Shown: positions 6,569 through 7,814 of the stretch, piece after piece | Layout of the letters: every line of letters begins with the position of its first letter | Position numbering within the stretch: the stretch's first letter is position 1 | From: Desulfobulbaceae bacterium | Lineage (GTDB): Bacteria; Desulfobacterota; Desulfobulbia; Desulfobulbales; Desulfocapsaceae | NCBI GenBank assembly: GCA_031256095.1 | Contig: JAIRRG010000218.1 | Span: 1 to 7,814 of the forward strand | DNA: 7,814 bases | Direction: 5' to 3' | Notes under the pieces: model-generated | Database searches by the model: none | The model's input: only the letters and a program-made list of their open reading frames with translations | What the model was told of the DNA's origin: nothing | Program-made: the position numbers and the translations under genes

Positions 6569-7814
6569 TTAACGCCAAACAAAGGCCAGCAGGACCAATG
6601 CGGCGAAAGTTATTGTGAAAAACAGCGAATACTGTATCTGACCGCGTTGCAAGCCACTGCTCACCCCAGCCCCCAACCGGCGGACACCGCGAGCGATTCC
6701 GTCAACCACGCCATCAATCCCATGCCAGTCAAACCATCCCCAGAATCGGGCAATAATCATGAGCGGCACCAAGCCAATCACCCGGTACACTTCTCCCCAG
6801 GCCGTATCTATGCCCTGGAGCGGTTTACTGGCCAGCCACAGGAAGCCATGGCCACCGCGTCGATACACCCAATCAAGGTCAAGCATGGTGTTGGTTTTGG
6901 CGCCAATCCGGTCTTTGATGAAGGCGAAGATTAGGGCCGTCCAGGCCAACACCTGCAGGGTCTCGGCCATGTGATAGGTAGTGTAAGGGTTATACTCAAC
7001 ACCAGGATTGGGCAGCATCGTGTACAATATGGGATAGAAAGTGCCGAAAGCGAAACAGAGTATCGAGGCTATGGCCATGGCCATGGACATGTTCCACGAC
7101 GGTTCGCCCGCTTTGTCATAAACTTCCTGCTCGCCTTTGAATTCGCCGAAGAAAATCAAGTTCGGCAGCCGCAGGCCAGCCACGAGGAAGGTTCCCGCCG
7201 ACACCATCATGAGAGCGAAACCAACCAGCGGCAGATGCTCTTCAAAACCGGCGGTGATAATCATCGACTTGCTGACGAAGCCGGAAAAGAACGGAAAACC
7301 GGAGACCGACACGGCGCCAATCAACAGAAAGAGCATGGTCATCGGCATTTTTTTATACAAGCCGCCCAATTGGGTGAACTTGCTGGTACCGGTTGCTTTG
7401 ATAACCGAGCCGGCGGCCATAAAGAGCAGGCCTTTGTACAAAATGTGGGCGAAGGCATGCGCCGCCGTGCCATTGATGGCTAAGGCCGTGCCAATGCCGA
7501 CACCGGCGACCATATAACCGACCTGACTAATAATCTCCCAACCGAGGAGGCGGCGGACGTCGTTTTCCTTCAAGGCATAAATGATGCCAAGAATCGCCAT
7601 GAACACGCCGAGATAAATGAGAATATCGAAACCGGCACAGGCCCGCGCCAAGGTGTAGACCGCCGTCTTGGTGGTGAAGGCGCACATGAAAACCGCGCCG
7701 GTAATGGTCGCTTTGCTGTAGGCATCCGGCAACCAGGAGTGCAGTGGCGGCACCGCGGCGTTGAGCATCAGTCCGGCCATGATCAACCAAGTGGCAAGTG
7801 TGGCGTGGTGCTGA
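6569..7814 (-). CDS. MrpD/NuoL-like proton-translocating antiporter subunit of the complex I operon, N-terminus cut by window edge
   Basis: Membrane subunit of the proton-conducting transporter family (NuoL/M/N, MrpA/D). The last 414 residues are visible; the start lies beyond the right edge. The core reads PPLHSWLPDAY (22-32), AFTTKTAVYTLAR (45-57), ENDVRRLLGWEIISQVGYM (83-101) and HAFAHILYKGLLFMAAGSVI (119-138). These resemble MrpD or 'monovalent cation/H+ antiporter subunit D family' proteins more than classical NuoL. TM8 Lys49, His119, His123, Lys127 and TM12 Lys182 (SGFVSKSM) are kept. At the usual TM7 lysine, just before the PPLH segment, it has Asn18. After TM14 comes a long soluble and membrane tail with LDLDWVYRRGG and a final segment, VVDGIARGVRRLGAGV then LQRGQIQYSLFF, resembling the NuoL lateral-helix region and last helix. 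It lies directly ahead of nuoM, the normal nuoL place. It may replace NuoL or accompany a nuoL outside the window, so I give no symbol. Confidence 0.88.
   Translation of the reverse strand, partial: QHHATLATWLIMAGLMLNAAVPPLHSWLPDAYSKATITGAVFMCAFTTKTAVYTLARACAGFDILIYLGVFMAILGIIYALKENDVRRLLGWEIISQVGYMVAGVGIGTALAINGTAAHAFAHILYKGLLFMAAGSVIKATGTSKFTQLGGLYKKMPMTMLFLLIGAVSVSGFPFFSGFVSKSMIITAGFEEHLPLVGFALMMVSAGTFLVAGLRLPNLIFFGEFKGEQEVYDKAGEPSWNMSMAMAIASILCFAFGTFYPILYTMLPNPGVEYNPYTTYHMAETLQVLAWTALIFAFIKDRIGAKTNTMLDLDWVYRRGGHGFLWLASKPLQGIDTAWGEVYRVIGLVPLMIIARFWGWFDWHGIDGVVDGIARGVRRLGAGVSSGLQRGQIQYSLFFTITFAALVLLAFVWR

Noticed and set aside
7069..7090. Short repeated ATGGCC units
   Set aside because: They code for the alternating Met-Ala stretch of the antiporter subunit (MSMAMAIAS) within a membrane helix; two and a half copies are explained by coding.
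3532..7814. Three homologous antiporter-type genes in a row as a recent tandem duplication
   Set aside because: NuoL-, NuoM- and NuoN-type subunits are anciently related in all complex I operons. Here each has its own diagnostic residues and low mutual similarity.
1..7814. Mobile element, CRISPR array, tRNA, rRNA or defence genes
   Set aside because: The window is almost fully occupied by five housekeeping genes; I saw no terminal repeats, spaced direct repeats, transposase motifs or RNA-gene signatures.

Overview
This 7.8 kb stretch comes from a bacterial chromosome. All five genes lie on the minus strand, so they read from the right end of the window to the left. Base composition is moderately GC-rich by eye. 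An MrpD-type antiporter subunit sits directly ahead of nuoM and nuoN, and a UvrD/PcrA-type helicase is followed by folC. Together these recall Gram-negative anaerobes or facultative anaerobes of the Desulfobacterota/deltaproteobacterial kind. That placement is an inference from remembered family resemblance, not a database result.

Right part (7814 to 3532): this is the 3' end of a respiratory complex I (nuo-type) operon, coding for membrane-arm proton-pumping subunits. First comes the C-terminal 414 residues of an antiporter-like subunit. Its core looks more like MrpD or a 'subunit D family' antiporter than classical NuoL, but its tail resembles the long lateral-helix tail of NuoL. Then come complete nuoM (about 513 aa) and complete nuoN (477 aa). 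Gaps are short (24 and 37 bases) and both downstream genes have recognisable ribosome binding sites, so the three are almost certainly co-transcribed. The nuo unit ends in a clear rho-independent terminator (3463-3503).

Middle and left part (3462 to 1): after the terminator is a promoter-sized gap, then a UvrD/PcrA-type superfamily 1A DNA helicase (about 707 aa). Only 30 bases after its stop, folC (folylpolyglutamate/dihydrofolate synthase) begins, and it runs off the left edge after 370 codons. Helicase and folC probably form a second transcription unit, unrelated in function to complex I.

How they work together: NuoM, NuoN and the MrpD/NuoL-like subunit are the three homologous ion-translocating modules of the complex I membrane arm. 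The helicase acts in DNA repair and replication restart. FolC makes and polyglutamylates folates. I found no mobile element, CRISPR array, tRNA, rRNA or defence system. The most noteworthy observation is the hybrid character of the antiporter subunit and its Asn at the usual TM7 lysine position.
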